Assembly: GCA_964584255.1 (NCBI GenBank)
Contig: CAZOZM010000009.1
Span: forward strand, 8,369 to 72,368
Source: UBA3775 sp964584255
GTDB taxonomy: Bacteria; Bacillota; Clostridia; Lachnospirales; Lachnospiraceae
DNA length: 64,000 nt
Direction: 5' to 3'
How positions within the stretch are numbered: position 1 is the stretch's first letter; each line of letters begins with the position of its first letter. A program made the translations under genes and the position numbers. Below are positions 44,722 to 53,713 of the stretch, in pieces. The notes beneath the pieces were generated by a model. It searched no databases, had not been told where the DNA came from, and worked only from the letters and a program-made list of their open reading frames with translations.

Positions 44722-46851
44722 ATGCAGAGTATATATTATAAAAATCTAAAAGCAAAAAAGCAAAAGGCGGTTGAGTGGTACACTCAGCCAAAAGGGTTCA
44801 TAAAGGAAGCGGTATTCAGTGATGGTACTGCGGACTATAGGATTCCGCCTGAGCCGTCTGCTTTTGAAAAGGTTATAATTAAAATAAGAACGGCAAGGTG
44901 TGACGTTGACAGTGTTATGTTGGTTACGGATGCCGGAAGTTATCGTATGAGTGTTTCGGGGCAGGTTTCCGATGGTATGTTCGATATGTACCAGGCTGAA
45001 ATTGTCCTCTCGGAGAAGCCGTTGGTTTATTTCTTCGAAATCAAATCGCATGGCCAGACGTATTTCTATACGAGACTTGGAATTGAAAGCAGCCCGAGCG
45101 ACCATGCCCGCTTTGTAATTACTCCGGGCTTTAAGACTCCGGATTGGGCAAAGGGTGCGGTCTTTTATCAGATTTATGTGGATCGTTTTTATAATGGAGA
45201 TCCGACAAATGACGTAATTTCAGATGAGTACTGTTACATTGGAGAACATGTTAAGCATGTTGATGCGTGGGAAAGAAATCCGCAGGTGATGGACGTAAGG
45301 GATTTCTATGGCGGCGATCTTCTCGGGATTTATTATAAATTGGATTATCTTCAGAAGCTTGGGGTTGAAGTAATTTATCTGAATCCGATTTTTACTTCAC
45401 CTTCAAATCATAAATATGACGCGCAGGATTACGATTGTATTGACCCGCATTACGGTGTAATCAGCAGGCGGAGAGGAAAACCGCTCGAACCGTGGGATAA
45501 TGATAATGCAAATGCATCTTCATATATTGATGCGGTAACAAACCCGGAAAATATTGAACTGAGTAACCGCTTGTTTATCAGGTTGGTTGAGGAAATACAC
45601 AAAAGAGGTATGAAAATTATTCTTGACGGTGTATTTAATCACTGTGGTTCTTTTAACAAGTGGATAGACAGAGAGCATATATATGAGGGCTGCGAAAACA
45701 TTCCTGACGGAGCGTATGTAAGTAAAGACAGTCCGTATGTCAGGTATTTTGATTTCAAAGAGGACAAGTGGCCTTATAATGGAAGCTATGACGGATGGTG
45801 GGGACATGACACCCTGCCGAAACTTAATTACGAGGCTTCTCCGGAACTTTACGACTACATTATGAGTATTGGGCGTAAGTGGGTTTCTCCACCGTACAAT
45901 TGTGACGGCTGGAGACTTGATGTGGCGGCAGACCTCGGACACAGTCAGGAATTTAATCATAAGTTCTGGGCAGATTTCCGAAAAAATGTAAAGGCAGCCA
46001 ATCCAAATGCAATTATTCTTGCGGAGCATTATGGTGATCCTTATGACTGGCTTAAGGGTGATCAATGGGATACGACCATGAATTATGATGCTTTTATGGA
46101 GCCGTTGACGTGGTTCTTTACCGGAATGGAGAAGCATAGTGATTCCTTCAAGCCGGAGATGCTTAACAATTCATCGGCAATGAAATCCAGTCTGCTTCAC
46201 AATATGTGCCGCTATCAGACCTGTTCTCTTCAGGTTTCGATGAATGAACTCTCGAACCATGATCATTCGCGATTCCTTACCAGAACAAATCATATTGCCG
46301 GAAGACTTGGAAGTTGTGGGGCAGAGGCGGCTTCAAAGAATGTTAACAAGGCAGTTTTAAGGGAAGCGGTTGTTTTCCAGATGACGTGGCCGGGAGCACC
46401 AACGATTTACTACGGTGATGAGGCCGGAATGTGCGGATGGACAGATCCGGACAACAGAAGAACCTATCCTTGGGGACGCGAGGATAAGGAACTTATCGAA
46501 TTTCATCGTGAAATTATCAACATACACAAGTCATATGATGCATTAAAAAAGGGAAGTCTTAATATTCTTACATCGGAGTATGGTGTTTTTTCATATGGAC
46601 GAAGCTATGGAGATGAAAAATTTATCATAGCTTTCAATAACCTTCCTAATGTTTCAAAAATCGATATTCCGGTGTGGCAGATGGGAATAACGAATGATTG
46701 TCTGTTGGTAAGTCTGATAAAGACGAATGATTCCGGCTTTGAAATGGATGCAGGAATGTATGGTAACGAAAAGGGATATATCACCCTTAATATGCCGCCA
46801 CACAGTGCAATCGTTTTAAAAAACATTCCATCAGATATGATGAGGGTTTGA
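44722..46851 (+). CDS. GH13 neopullulanase/alpha-glucosidase-like enzyme
   Basis: A 709-residue cytoplasmic glycoside hydrolase (no signal peptide). An N-terminal beta-sandwich (about residues 1-135, CBM34-like) precedes the TIM barrel with GH13 regions: DGVFNHCG, GWRLDVA (nucleophile Asp about 399), IILAEHYGD (acid/base Glu about 434) and LSNHDHSRF (stabilising Asp about 511), then a C-terminal beta domain. This is the cyclomaltodextrinase/neopullulanase/maltogenic amylase layout, cutting alpha-1,4 (and some alpha-1,6) bonds in imported maltodextrins. ATG 44722 has AAAGGAC upstream and fits the family start; GTG 44674 is close to the promoter. nth follows 10 bases later. Confidence 0.9.
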   Translation: MQSIYYKNLKAKKQKAVEWYTQPKGFIKEAVFSDGTADYRIPPEPSAFEKVIIKIRTARCDVDSVMLVTDAGSYRMSVSGQVSDGMFDMYQAEIVLSEKPLVYFFEIKSHGQTYFYTRLGIESSPSDHARFVITPGFKTPDWAKGAVFYQIYVDRFYNGDPTNDVISDEYCYIGEHVKHVDAWERNPQVMDVRDFYGGDLLGIYYKLDYLQKLGVEVIYLNPIFTSPSNHKYDAQDYDCIDPHYGVISRRRGKPLEPWDNDNANASSYIDAVTNPENIELSNRLFIRLVEEIHKRGMKIILDGVFNHCGSFNKWIDREHIYEGCENIPDGAYVSKDSPYVRYFDFKEDKWPYNGSYDGWWGHDTLPKLNYEASPELYDYIMSIGRKWVSPPYNCDGWRLDVAADLGHSQEFNHKFWADFRKNVKAANPNAIILAEHYGDPYDWLKGDQWDTTMNYDAFMEPLTWFFTGMEKHSDSFKPEMLNNSSAMKSSLLHNMCRYQTCSLQVSMNELSNHDHSRFLTRTNHIAGRLGSCGAEAASKNVNKAVLREAVVFQMTWPGAPTIYYGDEAGMCGWTDPDNRRTYPWGREDKELIEFHREIINIHKSYDALKKGSLNILTSEYGVFSYGRSYGDEKFIIAFNNLPNVSKIDIPVWQMGITNDCLLVSLIKTNDSGFEMDAGMYGNEKGYITLNMPPHSAIVLKNIPSDMMRV

Positions 46852-46861
46852 TTGCAGGTGG

Positions 46862-47494
46862 ATGACGATGGACGACAGAATTGAGAAGATTCTTGAGAGG
46901 CTTGATGAGTATTACGGAACGGATGTCATATGTTATCTGGAGCATGAAAATGCATGGCAGCTGCTGATTGCCACGATGCTTTCGGCACAATGCACGGATG
47001 CGAGGGTAAACATTGTTACCCGTGAATTGTTTAAGAAGTACGGAACTTTGGAAGATTTTGCCGCGGCAGATGCCGGAGAATTGGAACGGGATATTCATTC
47101 CACCGGATTTTACCGCAATAAGGCGAAAAATATTATAGGGACGGCAAAGATACTTACAGAAGAATATGGTGGCGAAGTGCCATCGGACATAAATCTTCTG
47201 ACGGGGTTGCCGGGCGTGGGAAGAAAGACGGCAAATGTTATACGCGGAAATATTTATCACATAGACAGTATTGTGGTAGACACTCATGTGGGAAGAATTT
47301 CCCGGAAACTTGGGATTACGTCAGAAACGGATCCGGTTAAAGTTGAGATGGAGCTTTATGAAAAGCTTCCGCAGGACCATTGGACTCTGTGGAACATGCA
47401 GCTTATTACTCACGGAAGACAGATTTGTACTGCGCGTAAGCCGGATTGTGAAAAATGTTTTCTGAGGGATTTATGTCCTTCGGCAGGCAAATAG
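46862..47494 (+). CDS. nth: Endonuclease III
   Basis: Nth excises oxidised pyrimidines and nicks the abasic site in base excision repair. The 210-residue protein has the helix-hairpin-helix LTGLPGVGRKTANVI with the catalytic Lys (about residue 123), the catalytic Asp in VVDTHVGRISRKLG (about 141), and the 4Fe-4S loop C-x6-C-x2-C-x5-C at the C terminus (CTARKPDCEKCFLRDLC). The size is normal. Confidence 0.95.
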   Translation: MTMDDRIEKILERLDEYYGTDVICYLEHENAWQLLIATMLSAQCTDARVNIVTRELFKKYGTLEDFAAADAGELERDIHSTGFYRNKAKNIIGTAKILTEEYGGEVPSDINLLTGLPGVGRKTANVIRGNIYHIDSIVVDTHVGRISRKLGITSETDPVKVEMELYEKLPQDHWTLWNMQLITHGRQICTARKPDCEKCFLRDLCPSAGK

Positions 47495-47522
47495 TAAATC
47501 ATTTTATAAGGAGGAAAGGAAA

Positions 47523-47627
47523 ATGAATTTCTTTAACAAAAAGAACCAGAGAAAGATTGTTGCGGCAATTGCAATTCTTTGTGTAATTCTTATGGTTGTA
47601 CCTTTATTGTCTTCATTTATTCAGTAG
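47523..47627 (+). CDS. 34-residue single-helix membrane protein
   Basis: ATG 47523 follows a perfect AGGAGGAAAGG. The product is a basic N terminus (MNFFNKKNQRK), one hydrophobic helix (IVAAIAILCVILMVVPLLSS) and FIQ. The shape resembles the tiny Prli42/DUF4044 membrane peptides of Firmicutes, but I cannot assign it firmly. It lies 28 bases after nth and 9 before an ABC ATPase gene, so it is probably co-expressed with the exporter. Confidence 0.65.
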   Translation: MNFFNKKNQRKIVAAIAILCVILMVVPLLSSFIQ

Positions 47628-47636
47628 GATCAGGTT

Positions 47637-48308
47637 ATGCTTGAAGTAAGGAATGTATATAAAAAGTACGGTAAAAAAGAGGTCCTAAAGGGCATAAATT
47701 TCAGTGCGGAAAAAGGAGAGTGTGTTGCCGTGGCCGGTTTGAACGGCTGCGGAAAATCAACACTTCTTTCCATACTGTGCGGCACTTTGAAGTGTGACAG
47801 GGGAGAGTTTCTGGTTAAGGGAGTTGATATTTTGAAAAACCCTTCTAAAAGGAAAGGTCTGATTGGATATGTTCCTCAGGAAAACCCTCTTATCGGGGAA
47901 CTTAGTGTAAGAGACAATCTTAGACTCTGGTATTGTGACAGTCATCTTGATATGGAAGAGGAGCTTAAAAGCGGTACTCTTAAAATGCTTGGGATCGATG
48001 AGTTCACGGACGTTACCGTAAATAAGCTTTCGGGCGGAATGAAAAAAAGGGTAAGCATAGGCTGTGCTGTGGCATATGATCCACCGGTTCTGATTCTTGA
48101 CGAGCCGTCTGCCGCACTCGATTTGGCATGCAAGGAAAATATCAGGGCGTATCTGTCAGGGCATCTTAAAAGGGACGGAATCGTAATCATTACGACACAT
48201 GATGAGGCAGAGCTTTCAATCTGTTCCAGACTGCTCGTGATGAAAGACGGAACGATGCATGAAGAGAGCAATGAACTCAGGGGACTTGAGCTTCTTAAGC
48301 ATCTTTGA
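47637..48308 (+). CDS. ABC transporter ATP-binding protein (ABC-2 type)
   Basis: A 223-residue ATPase with Walker A GLNGCGKST (about residues 34-42), Q-loop in GYVPQENPL, signature LSGGMKKRVSI, Walker B VLILDEPSAALD and H-loop TTHDEAE. The wording is that of the CcmA/NatA drug and antibiotic export group that pairs with ABC-2 permeases, two of which are encoded downstream. It opens a five-gene operon (47637-53165). The stop overlaps the next frame. Confidence 0.92.
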   Translation: MLEVRNVYKKYGKKEVLKGINFSAEKGECVAVAGLNGCGKSTLLSILCGTLKCDRGEFLVKGVDILKNPSKRKGLIGYVPQENPLIGELSVRDNLRLWYCDSHLDMEEELKSGTLKMLGIDEFTDVTVNKLSGGMKKRVSIGCAVAYDPPVLILDEPSAALDLACKENIRAYLSGHLKRDGIVIITTHDEAELSICSRLLVMKDGTMHEESNELRGLELLKHL

Positions 48309-48322
48309 TGCGGAGGGTATTC

Positions 48323-49726
48323 ATGAAGGAAAAGTTTGAGTACGAAATTAAGGATTTTAAACCTTTTATCAGAAAAGTGCCGATGAGCAGAAAAAAAGCC
48401 GTCGCAATTATTTTGATGGCGGTTTTTATTATGGTGGTGATTGTGACAGCTGTAATCAGGCAGTTTTTTTACAGGGAAAAGCTGTCTCCCGAGGAAGCGG
48501 CTCACAGGGCACTTGCCAATGCATATGAAAATGTTATCGGTGGAAAAAACAGATATTCAGAGGCTTTGGGTCTGGAGGAAATGTCCGGAGGAGATGAAAA
48601 GCGATTCGCTTCCACGGAAGGTTATTTAAAACTCAGGGAACTCGGCGATTTCGGGATGGGAGTGGAGGAATTTCTCAGCGGAATCAATATAAACGTTGAT
48701 GCGGTTTTTGACGGCAGGGAGAACCGGTCGGAGGGAAATCTTACTCTTGGATGGACACTTTTTACGGTTAATCTGCTTGATTTTGTATCTGCGGATGAAA
48801 AGGTGTTTTTTTCTTCTCCGGAATTTCTGGAAGAGACACTTTTTGTGGATATGTCGGATTTGTTTATTGCAGATACTCCGATAAATGAGCTTTATCGAAG
48901 CTATACCGGCGAGGAGATGCAGAGCTCGGAATATGAATCTTATACGTTAAGAGAGCTTTTCGGAATGGTTGGATTCGAGGCGGAATACAGAGAACTTGAT
49001 GACGGAAAGAACATAAAGGCGTCATTTGGAGAGGTAAAATGTTTCGGATACGGGATAACTCTGACGAATGAGCTGTTCAGCAGTCCGGTGGAAGTAATTC
49101 TTTGTGCGGATAAGGATTACAATCTTCTGGAACTTACGGCGGATTATAAGTTGACGGACGAGGAAGGAACGGAAACCGGAATCAGTCTGAAAATCAGCTT
49201 TCATGAGGGAGAGTCACTCTATGATGATGTTGACGGAAGCCTCAGACTTTATGCCGGGGATGACGAGATTAAGGGGAGGTTTAAGGCGAGTACAACGGAG
49301 TCGGAGGATTCAATTGTAACAGATTTTTCGGGAGAGCTTCATGTTGCAGGGATTAATCTGAGTGCAGATGTAAACTTTGGTCTGGATAAGCCGACCGGCG
49401 AACTGTTCCTTGAGTCGACAATGACGGATGAAGTTTCGGTGCTTGAGATTAGTACCGGTGGGAAAGCTTTATATGACGGAGAAAACAATAAGCTTACGCT
49501 GTCGCTTAACGGATTTACGGTTGAGTATGATAAAAAGCTTATTTTTACGGTTAATGCAAAGCTTGCTCTTGGATTTACGGAAGAGATGCCGGATATTGTG
49601 GTTCCGGGAGAGGATGAAAAGCTCACGAATGTCTTTGACATGACCGAAGAGCAGGAAAACAGGATTATTGAACAGATTATGGAGAAGGCGGAGTATTATA
49701 AGAATCTTCTCGGACAACTTATGTAA
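48323..49726 (+). CDS. Membrane-anchored protein of unknown function in the ABC operon
   Basis: A 467-residue protein: cytoplasmic N terminus of about 28 residues, one membrane helix (about 29-50) and a large extracellular domain of about 415 residues. The domain is rich in regularly spaced beta strands (ADVNFGLDKPTGELFLEST, GKALYDGENNKLTLSLNG), like lipid- or lipoprotein-binding beta sheets (LolA-type or DUF6583-like), but I do not recognise it with confidence. ATG 48323 has CGGAGGG upstream; a TTG at 48305 overlaps the ATPase stop and is rejected. Its place between the ATPase and permeases suggests a substrate-binding or accessory subunit. Confidence 0.75.
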   Translation: MKEKFEYEIKDFKPFIRKVPMSRKKAVAIILMAVFIMVVIVTAVIRQFFYREKLSPEEAAHRALANAYENVIGGKNRYSEALGLEEMSGGDEKRFASTEGYLKLRELGDFGMGVEEFLSGININVDAVFDGRENRSEGNLTLGWTLFTVNLLDFVSADEKVFFSSPEFLEETLFVDMSDLFIADTPINELYRSYTGEEMQSSEYESYTLRELFGMVGFEAEYRELDDGKNIKASFGEVKCFGYGITLTNELFSSPVEVILCADKDYNLLELTADYKLTDEEGTETGISLKISFHEGESLYDDVDGSLRLYAGDDEIKGRFKASTTESEDSIVTDFSGELHVAGINLSADVNFGLDKPTGELFLESTMTDEVSVLEISTGGKALYDGENNKLTLSLNGFTVEYDKKLIFTVNAKLALGFTEEMPDIVVPGEDEKLTNVFDMTEEQENRIIEQIMEKAEYYKNLLGQLM

Positions 49727-49744
49727 CAGAAAAGGGACAAAAAT

Positions 49745-50986
49745 ATGTATCAGTCACTCATGTTGCTGAGACTGGAAATAAAAAGGGCAATGAAGAGTCT
49801 TCCGCAATTGATAGCGGGTGCGCTTGTTATTTTTGCAATTATGGGACTTATCATTGTTTTTACGGTGATTTCCGAAAATGAGGGAACGGTTACAAGAAAA
49901 ATGAGTGTTGATTTGGCAGCAAATAACAACACGATAATTGAAACCGTAGGTATGGACGTACTTTCTAACATGGAAATTGCAGAAAATAACCTGAACATTT
50001 CAATGGTGGAAAGTGAAGATGAGGGAATAAAGCGTTTTGAAAATGGTGAAACGGACGCACTTATAATATTCCCGGACAACTATATTGCGTCGGTTGACAG
50101 AGGTGAGAATCTTCCGGCGAAGGTTTATCTGAGGAATTCGGGTTATTCCTTTACGGTTTCCCTGATTGCAAAGCTCTGTGGTGTGGCAGGGGATCTTCTT
50201 GCGGCAGCGGAATCATCAAGTTATGCGGCAGGGGATTTGTGCAATGAATTTGAGATAAGGCAGTATAAATCCGAAATCCTGGAGGATGTAGATGTTATAA
50301 ATGCGAGGATGATTCTTTCAAGGGAAGATAATTTCAGTAAGCTTACCATTTATGGTGAGAACAATGTTCCGATTGCAATGGAATATGCGTGCGCGGTCCT
50401 GGTGATGATTACTCTGCTTTGGGGTATTTCATGCGGAACCATGATAAAAAGCGATTCGCCGGTTCTGGTTAAGAAACTTGAAGCAAATCTTTTGCCTTTG
50501 TCGAAGCAGATTTTCTTCAAGCTTGTTGCTTTAATATGCCTTATGGGAACAATGTTTCTGATTTTATGTGTGGCTGTTATTGCGGCATTTTTATTAAAGC
50601 CTGATGTGTTTGAAATGATAGGGATAACGGACGTGTGGCAGATTGTAATGCTCATTCCGATGTCAATACCGACTGTAATATGTGCATCGGCAATTGTGCT
50701 TTTTGCTTTTACGGCTGCTTCAAATCAGATTGGAGGAATCCTTTTACTTTCGCTTGGGACGGTTGCGATGGGATATGCTTCAGGATGTCTCATGCCGGCA
50801 GTTTACCTTCCTATGACAATAAGAAATTCATTCGGGTTGTGGCCGACTTATTATATGAAGCAGCAGGCAATAAATGCAATATCCGGCAAGCCGGATTTTG
50901 CCTGTATGATGATGATAATGCTGTTTGCGGTTGCTTTTTATGCTGCTTCGGCAGCATTGATGAAGTACAGATACAGGAGGATGTAA
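49745..50986 (+). CDS. ABC-2 type permease, first subunit
   Basis: A 413-residue permease: first helix near residues 21-42, an extracellular domain (about 43-210, with the short-loop pattern FENGETDALIIFPDNY), then five or six helices from about 215 to 405. This is the YhgE/ABC2_membrane_3 layout. The stop codon overlaps the start of the second permease by one base (TAATG). Together with it and the ATPase it would form the exporter. The substrate is unknown. Confidence 0.85.
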   Translation: MYQSLMLLRLEIKRAMKSLPQLIAGALVIFAIMGLIIVFTVISENEGTVTRKMSVDLAANNNTIIETVGMDVLSNMEIAENNLNISMVESEDEGIKRFENGETDALIIFPDNYIASVDRGENLPAKVYLRNSGYSFTVSLIAKLCGVAGDLLAAAESSSYAAGDLCNEFEIRQYKSEILEDVDVINARMILSREDNFSKLTIYGENNVPIAMEYACAVLVMITLLWGISCGTMIKSDSPVLVKKLEANLLPLSKQIFFKLVALICLMGTMFLILCVAVIAAFLLKPDVFEMIGITDVWQIVMLIPMSIPTVICASAIVLFAFTAASNQIGGILLLSLGTVAMGYASGCLMPAVYLPMTIRNSFGLWPTYYMKQQAINAISGKPDFACMMMIMLFAVAFYAASAALMKYRYRRM

Positions 50987-52140
50987 TGAAGAGAACACTG
51001 ACTTTTTTTCTCCTGTTTATCAAGAGGCTGTGCAGGAAGCCTTCTTTTGTTCTGATTCTTCTTCTGATGCCGGTAATGGTAATTGCCATGAGGTTTATAA
51101 TTGAGGAAGATGATGAAACGGTGAGGGTTGCCGTATTGTGTGAAGACGGAAATGAAAAAATGGATGTCGTGATGGACAAACTTACCGGCAATTCCGAGCT
51201 TATAAAATTCTATGAGTCTGACTCGCTGATGGAACTCAGAGCGGATGTGCTTACAAATGATGCCGAATGCGGAGTCGTTTTTACGGACGGCGTATGGGAT
51301 GCACTTGTGGAAGAGGATGCGGACGAAAAAATAGTAATATATCAGAGTTCAAAGTCTTCATATACGGACTATATTCTTGAAATGGTTTATTCGGCCGTTT
51401 TTTCGGAGCTTGCACAGTACAGGCTTGAAAGGTATCTGGATAAATATCCGCTGCAGTCATATATGACGGAAGAGGAGAGAAATGAGTATATTGAGGCACG
51501 CTACGATGAGTATATGAAAGAAGGCGGAACTTTCGAGATATACTTCACGGATGCGGGCATGGAATCGGGAAATGATGTGTCATCGGTGGCAGGAGACAAC
51601 AGTTATCTCTTTAAGCCGGTAAGAGGAATTCTGGCAGTTATTATGATGGCGGCTTCCCTGGCCGGGGCTGTTTTCAGAACGATTGATGAGAAGGACGGAG
51701 TATATAAGACACTTTCATACAGGGAAAAACCTTATATAAATATTGTTACGGTTTTCATTCCTACAGTGCTTGCGTGTATTATGGCACTGGTATGTATTTT
51801 TGTTGCAGGTGTAAACAAAGGTACGGTTTCTGAAATAGGCAGAATGGTTATGTATTGTCTGCTTCTTACGGGATTTTCAAATTTTTTGAGGTGCATTGTA
51901 AGGAGTGAGGCAATGTTATGTTCGCTTCTTACCATGCTTACGGTGGCAAGCGTGGTCGGATGTGATATAGTAATAAATCTTGCGGCGTTGGTAAAGGGAA
52001 TCAGTGCGATCAGGTGGTTTCTGCCGGCAGGATATTATATGGAAAAGATGAACAGTGCCGGAGGAGTAATCATTACGGCAGCGGTAACGTTGGTTTTGAT
52101 TGCTGCGGGACTGGTTACGGACAGAAGGAAGGCTTTATGA
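50986..52140 (+). CDS. ABC-2 type permease, second subunit
   Basis: A 384-residue permease with the same layout as its neighbour: helix near residues 20-38, extracellular domain to about 205 (DAECGVVFTDGVWDALVEE corresponds to the ligand-facing repeat of the first subunit), then six helices. ATG 50986 follows AGGAGG inside the previous gene's end. A longer frame opens upstream at 50635 but overlaps the first permease and has no RBS. The stop overlaps the next ATG (TTATGA). Confidence 0.85.
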   Translation: MKRTLTFFLLFIKRLCRKPSFVLILLLMPVMVIAMRFIIEEDDETVRVAVLCEDGNEKMDVVMDKLTGNSELIKFYESDSLMELRADVLTNDAECGVVFTDGVWDALVEEDADEKIVIYQSSKSSYTDYILEMVYSAVFSELAQYRLERYLDKYPLQSYMTEEERNEYIEARYDEYMKEGGTFEIYFTDAGMESGNDVSSVAGDNSYLFKPVRGILAVIMMAASLAGAVFRTIDEKDGVYKTLSYREKPYINIVTVFIPTVLACIMALVCIFVAGVNKGTVSEIGRMVMYCLLLTGFSNFLRCIVRSEAMLCSLLTMLTVASVVGCDIVINLAALVKGISAIRWFLPAGYYMEKMNSAGGVIITAAVTLVLIAAGLVTDRRKAL

Positions 52141-53165
52141 AAATCGGAAGAGTTTCATCATCGGAATATGACAGAACGGTTATTAAATACACAGGGGAAA
52201 AGTACCTGTCGAGACCCTTTTCGGGAAAGCGGGAGGGCCTTTCGGTTGCTGAACATGTTAAAATTGCGGGAGAAAGGCTCAAAAAGAGGAAGATTTTCCA
52301 GGAGAGCATGGCGGTTACATGCAGTAAAAGCGGGATAATGGCAGCGGAGCGGGCAGTGATGTCTGCTGCGTGTGCAGGTGTAAAAGCAAGTCAGGCCGCA
52401 GTTTTTGTTCAGGTACCGGCGGATATGAGCGAGAGAGAAATCCGTGGTTTGATTCGTGGAGCAGTGGAAAGTCTTGAGGGCAGGGAAATCCTGATTTCAG
52501 ATATTTCGGTATCCCGTGAGAACATGGAAAGAGCTGTGATTAATGTGTCGGTAAGCGGAGAAAATGTTTTACCGGTGCTTTATGGGAATGCGGACGATGA
52601 CGGGGTAAGCGTTGAAGAGCCCGTAAAAGAAAAGAAGTTTTCAGTGGTTATGCTCGGTGCGGCTGCGACAGAAGGTGCCGTGGTTTTAAGGGAAGTTTTT
52701 TCAGAGAGGCTTGAAGGTATTTATTCAAAGCAGTTTCTTGATGACGGCACTCTTATGGAAGAAATCAAAGCAGGTGCAGGGTTCTGTACGGACGGAGTCG
52801 TGGCTGAATATATGGTTCCGGTTAAGGACGGAGGGGTTTTCGGCGCACTTTGGGAGCTGGGTGAACAACTTCATCTGGGGATGAGGATTGATGTAAAAAA
52901 GATTATTATTTCGCCTCTGACGGTTGAAATATGCGAGACTCTTGACATATCGCCTTATACAATGATGGGCGGAGGTGCGGCACTTGCGGTAGTGAGCGAT
53001 ACGGAGGGATATCTGAATCGCTGTGAGAAATCAGGGATAAGAGCTTCTGTAATCGGAGAATTATTCCGTGGAAATGACCGTCTGATTGTAAATGAGGATG
53101 AAGAAAGATATGTTGAGCCGTTTAGGGAAGACGGGCTTATGGCTTATTTGAAAGGGATAAAGTAA
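52137..53165 (+). CDS. HypE/PurM-like AIR-synthase-fold protein
   Basis: A 342-residue protein. The C-terminal half (about 165-340) has the AIRS_C fold signature: a Gly/Ala-rich strand, then ISPLTVEICETLDISPYTMMGGGAALAVV, and GIRASVIGELFRGNDRLIV, as in HypE, SelD and ThiL relatives. The N-terminal half is helical (about 30-115) and lacks an obvious ATP-binding glycine/aspartate set. HypE dehydrates a carbamoyl group for hydrogenase maturation, but no hyp genes are present here and the context is an ABC operon, so the role is open. ATG 52137 overlaps the permease stop. Confidence 0.7.
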   Translation: MKIGRVSSSEYDRTVIKYTGEKYLSRPFSGKREGLSVAEHVKIAGERLKKRKIFQESMAVTCSKSGIMAAERAVMSAACAGVKASQAAVFVQVPADMSEREIRGLIRGAVESLEGREILISDISVSRENMERAVINVSVSGENVLPVLYGNADDDGVSVEEPVKEKKFSVVMLGAAATEGAVVLREVFSERLEGIYSKQFLDDGTLMEEIKAGAGFCTDGVVAEYMVPVKDGGVFGALWELGEQLHLGMRIDVKKIIISPLTVEICETLDISPYTMMGGGAALAVVSDTEGYLNRCEKSGIRASVIGELFRGNDRLIVNEDEERYVEPFREDGLMAYLKGIK

Positions 53166-53166
53166 T

Positions 53167-53667
53167 ATGGCTGTAAATATAGTTTTACATGAGCCGGAGA
53201 TTCCGGCAAATACGGGAAATATAGGGAGAACCTGTGTAGCTTCGGGCTGTTCACTTCATTTGATTAAACCGTTGGGATTTGATATCAGTGAGAAGGCGGT
53301 CAGACGTGCGGGACTTGATTATTGGCAGTATCTTGATCTGCATATTTATGAAAACTATGAGGAGTTTTTGGAGAAAAATCCTGGGGCACTCATATTTTAT
53401 GCAACCACAAAGGCGGAAAAATGTCATACGCAGGTTGAGTATCCGGACGGTTGTTTCGTTATGTTCGGAAAGGAGAGTGCGGGGATTCCCGAGGAGATTC
53501 TTGCCGATAAGAAAGAAAACTGCGTAAGGATTCCGATGGTTGGAGACATGAGGTCTCTAAACCTTTCCAATTCAGCCGCAATTATTGTCTATGAGGCATT
53601 GAGACAGCAGGATTTTTGCGGAATGAGAATGAAGGGAGAACTTCACAGACTTAAGTGGAGTGAGTAG
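53167..53667 (+). CDS. trmL: tRNA (cytidine/uridine-34-2'-O)-methyltransferase TrmL
   Basis: A 166-residue SPOUT-family methyltransferase that methylates the wobble ribose of tRNA-Leu. Motifs: NIVLHEPEIPANTGNIGRTC (N-terminal, with the catalytic-region Asn), FGKESAGIPEEIL (motif 2) and IPMVGDMRSLNLSNSAAIIVYEALRQ cited as MRSLNLSNSAAIIVYEALRQ (motif 3, SAM-binding knot). Size is standard. It starts one base after the HypE-like gene. Confidence 0.94.
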   Translation: MAVNIVLHEPEIPANTGNIGRTCVASGCSLHLIKPLGFDISEKAVRRAGLDYWQYLDLHIYENYEEFLEKNPGALIFYATTKAEKCHTQVEYPDGCFVMFGKESAGIPEEILADKKENCVRIPMVGDMRSLNLSNSAAIIVYEALRQQDFCGMRMKGELHRLKWSE

Positions 53668-53713
53668 CGGAACGAAAGAGACATGATTTAGACTAGGGGT
53701 GAGGTGTTGATTT

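Noticed and set aside
50635..50985. N-terminal extension of the second ABC-2 permease
   Set aside because: It would overlap the first permease gene by 350 bases, lacks an RBS and is Cys-rich low-quality sequence; ATG 50986 has AGGAGG.
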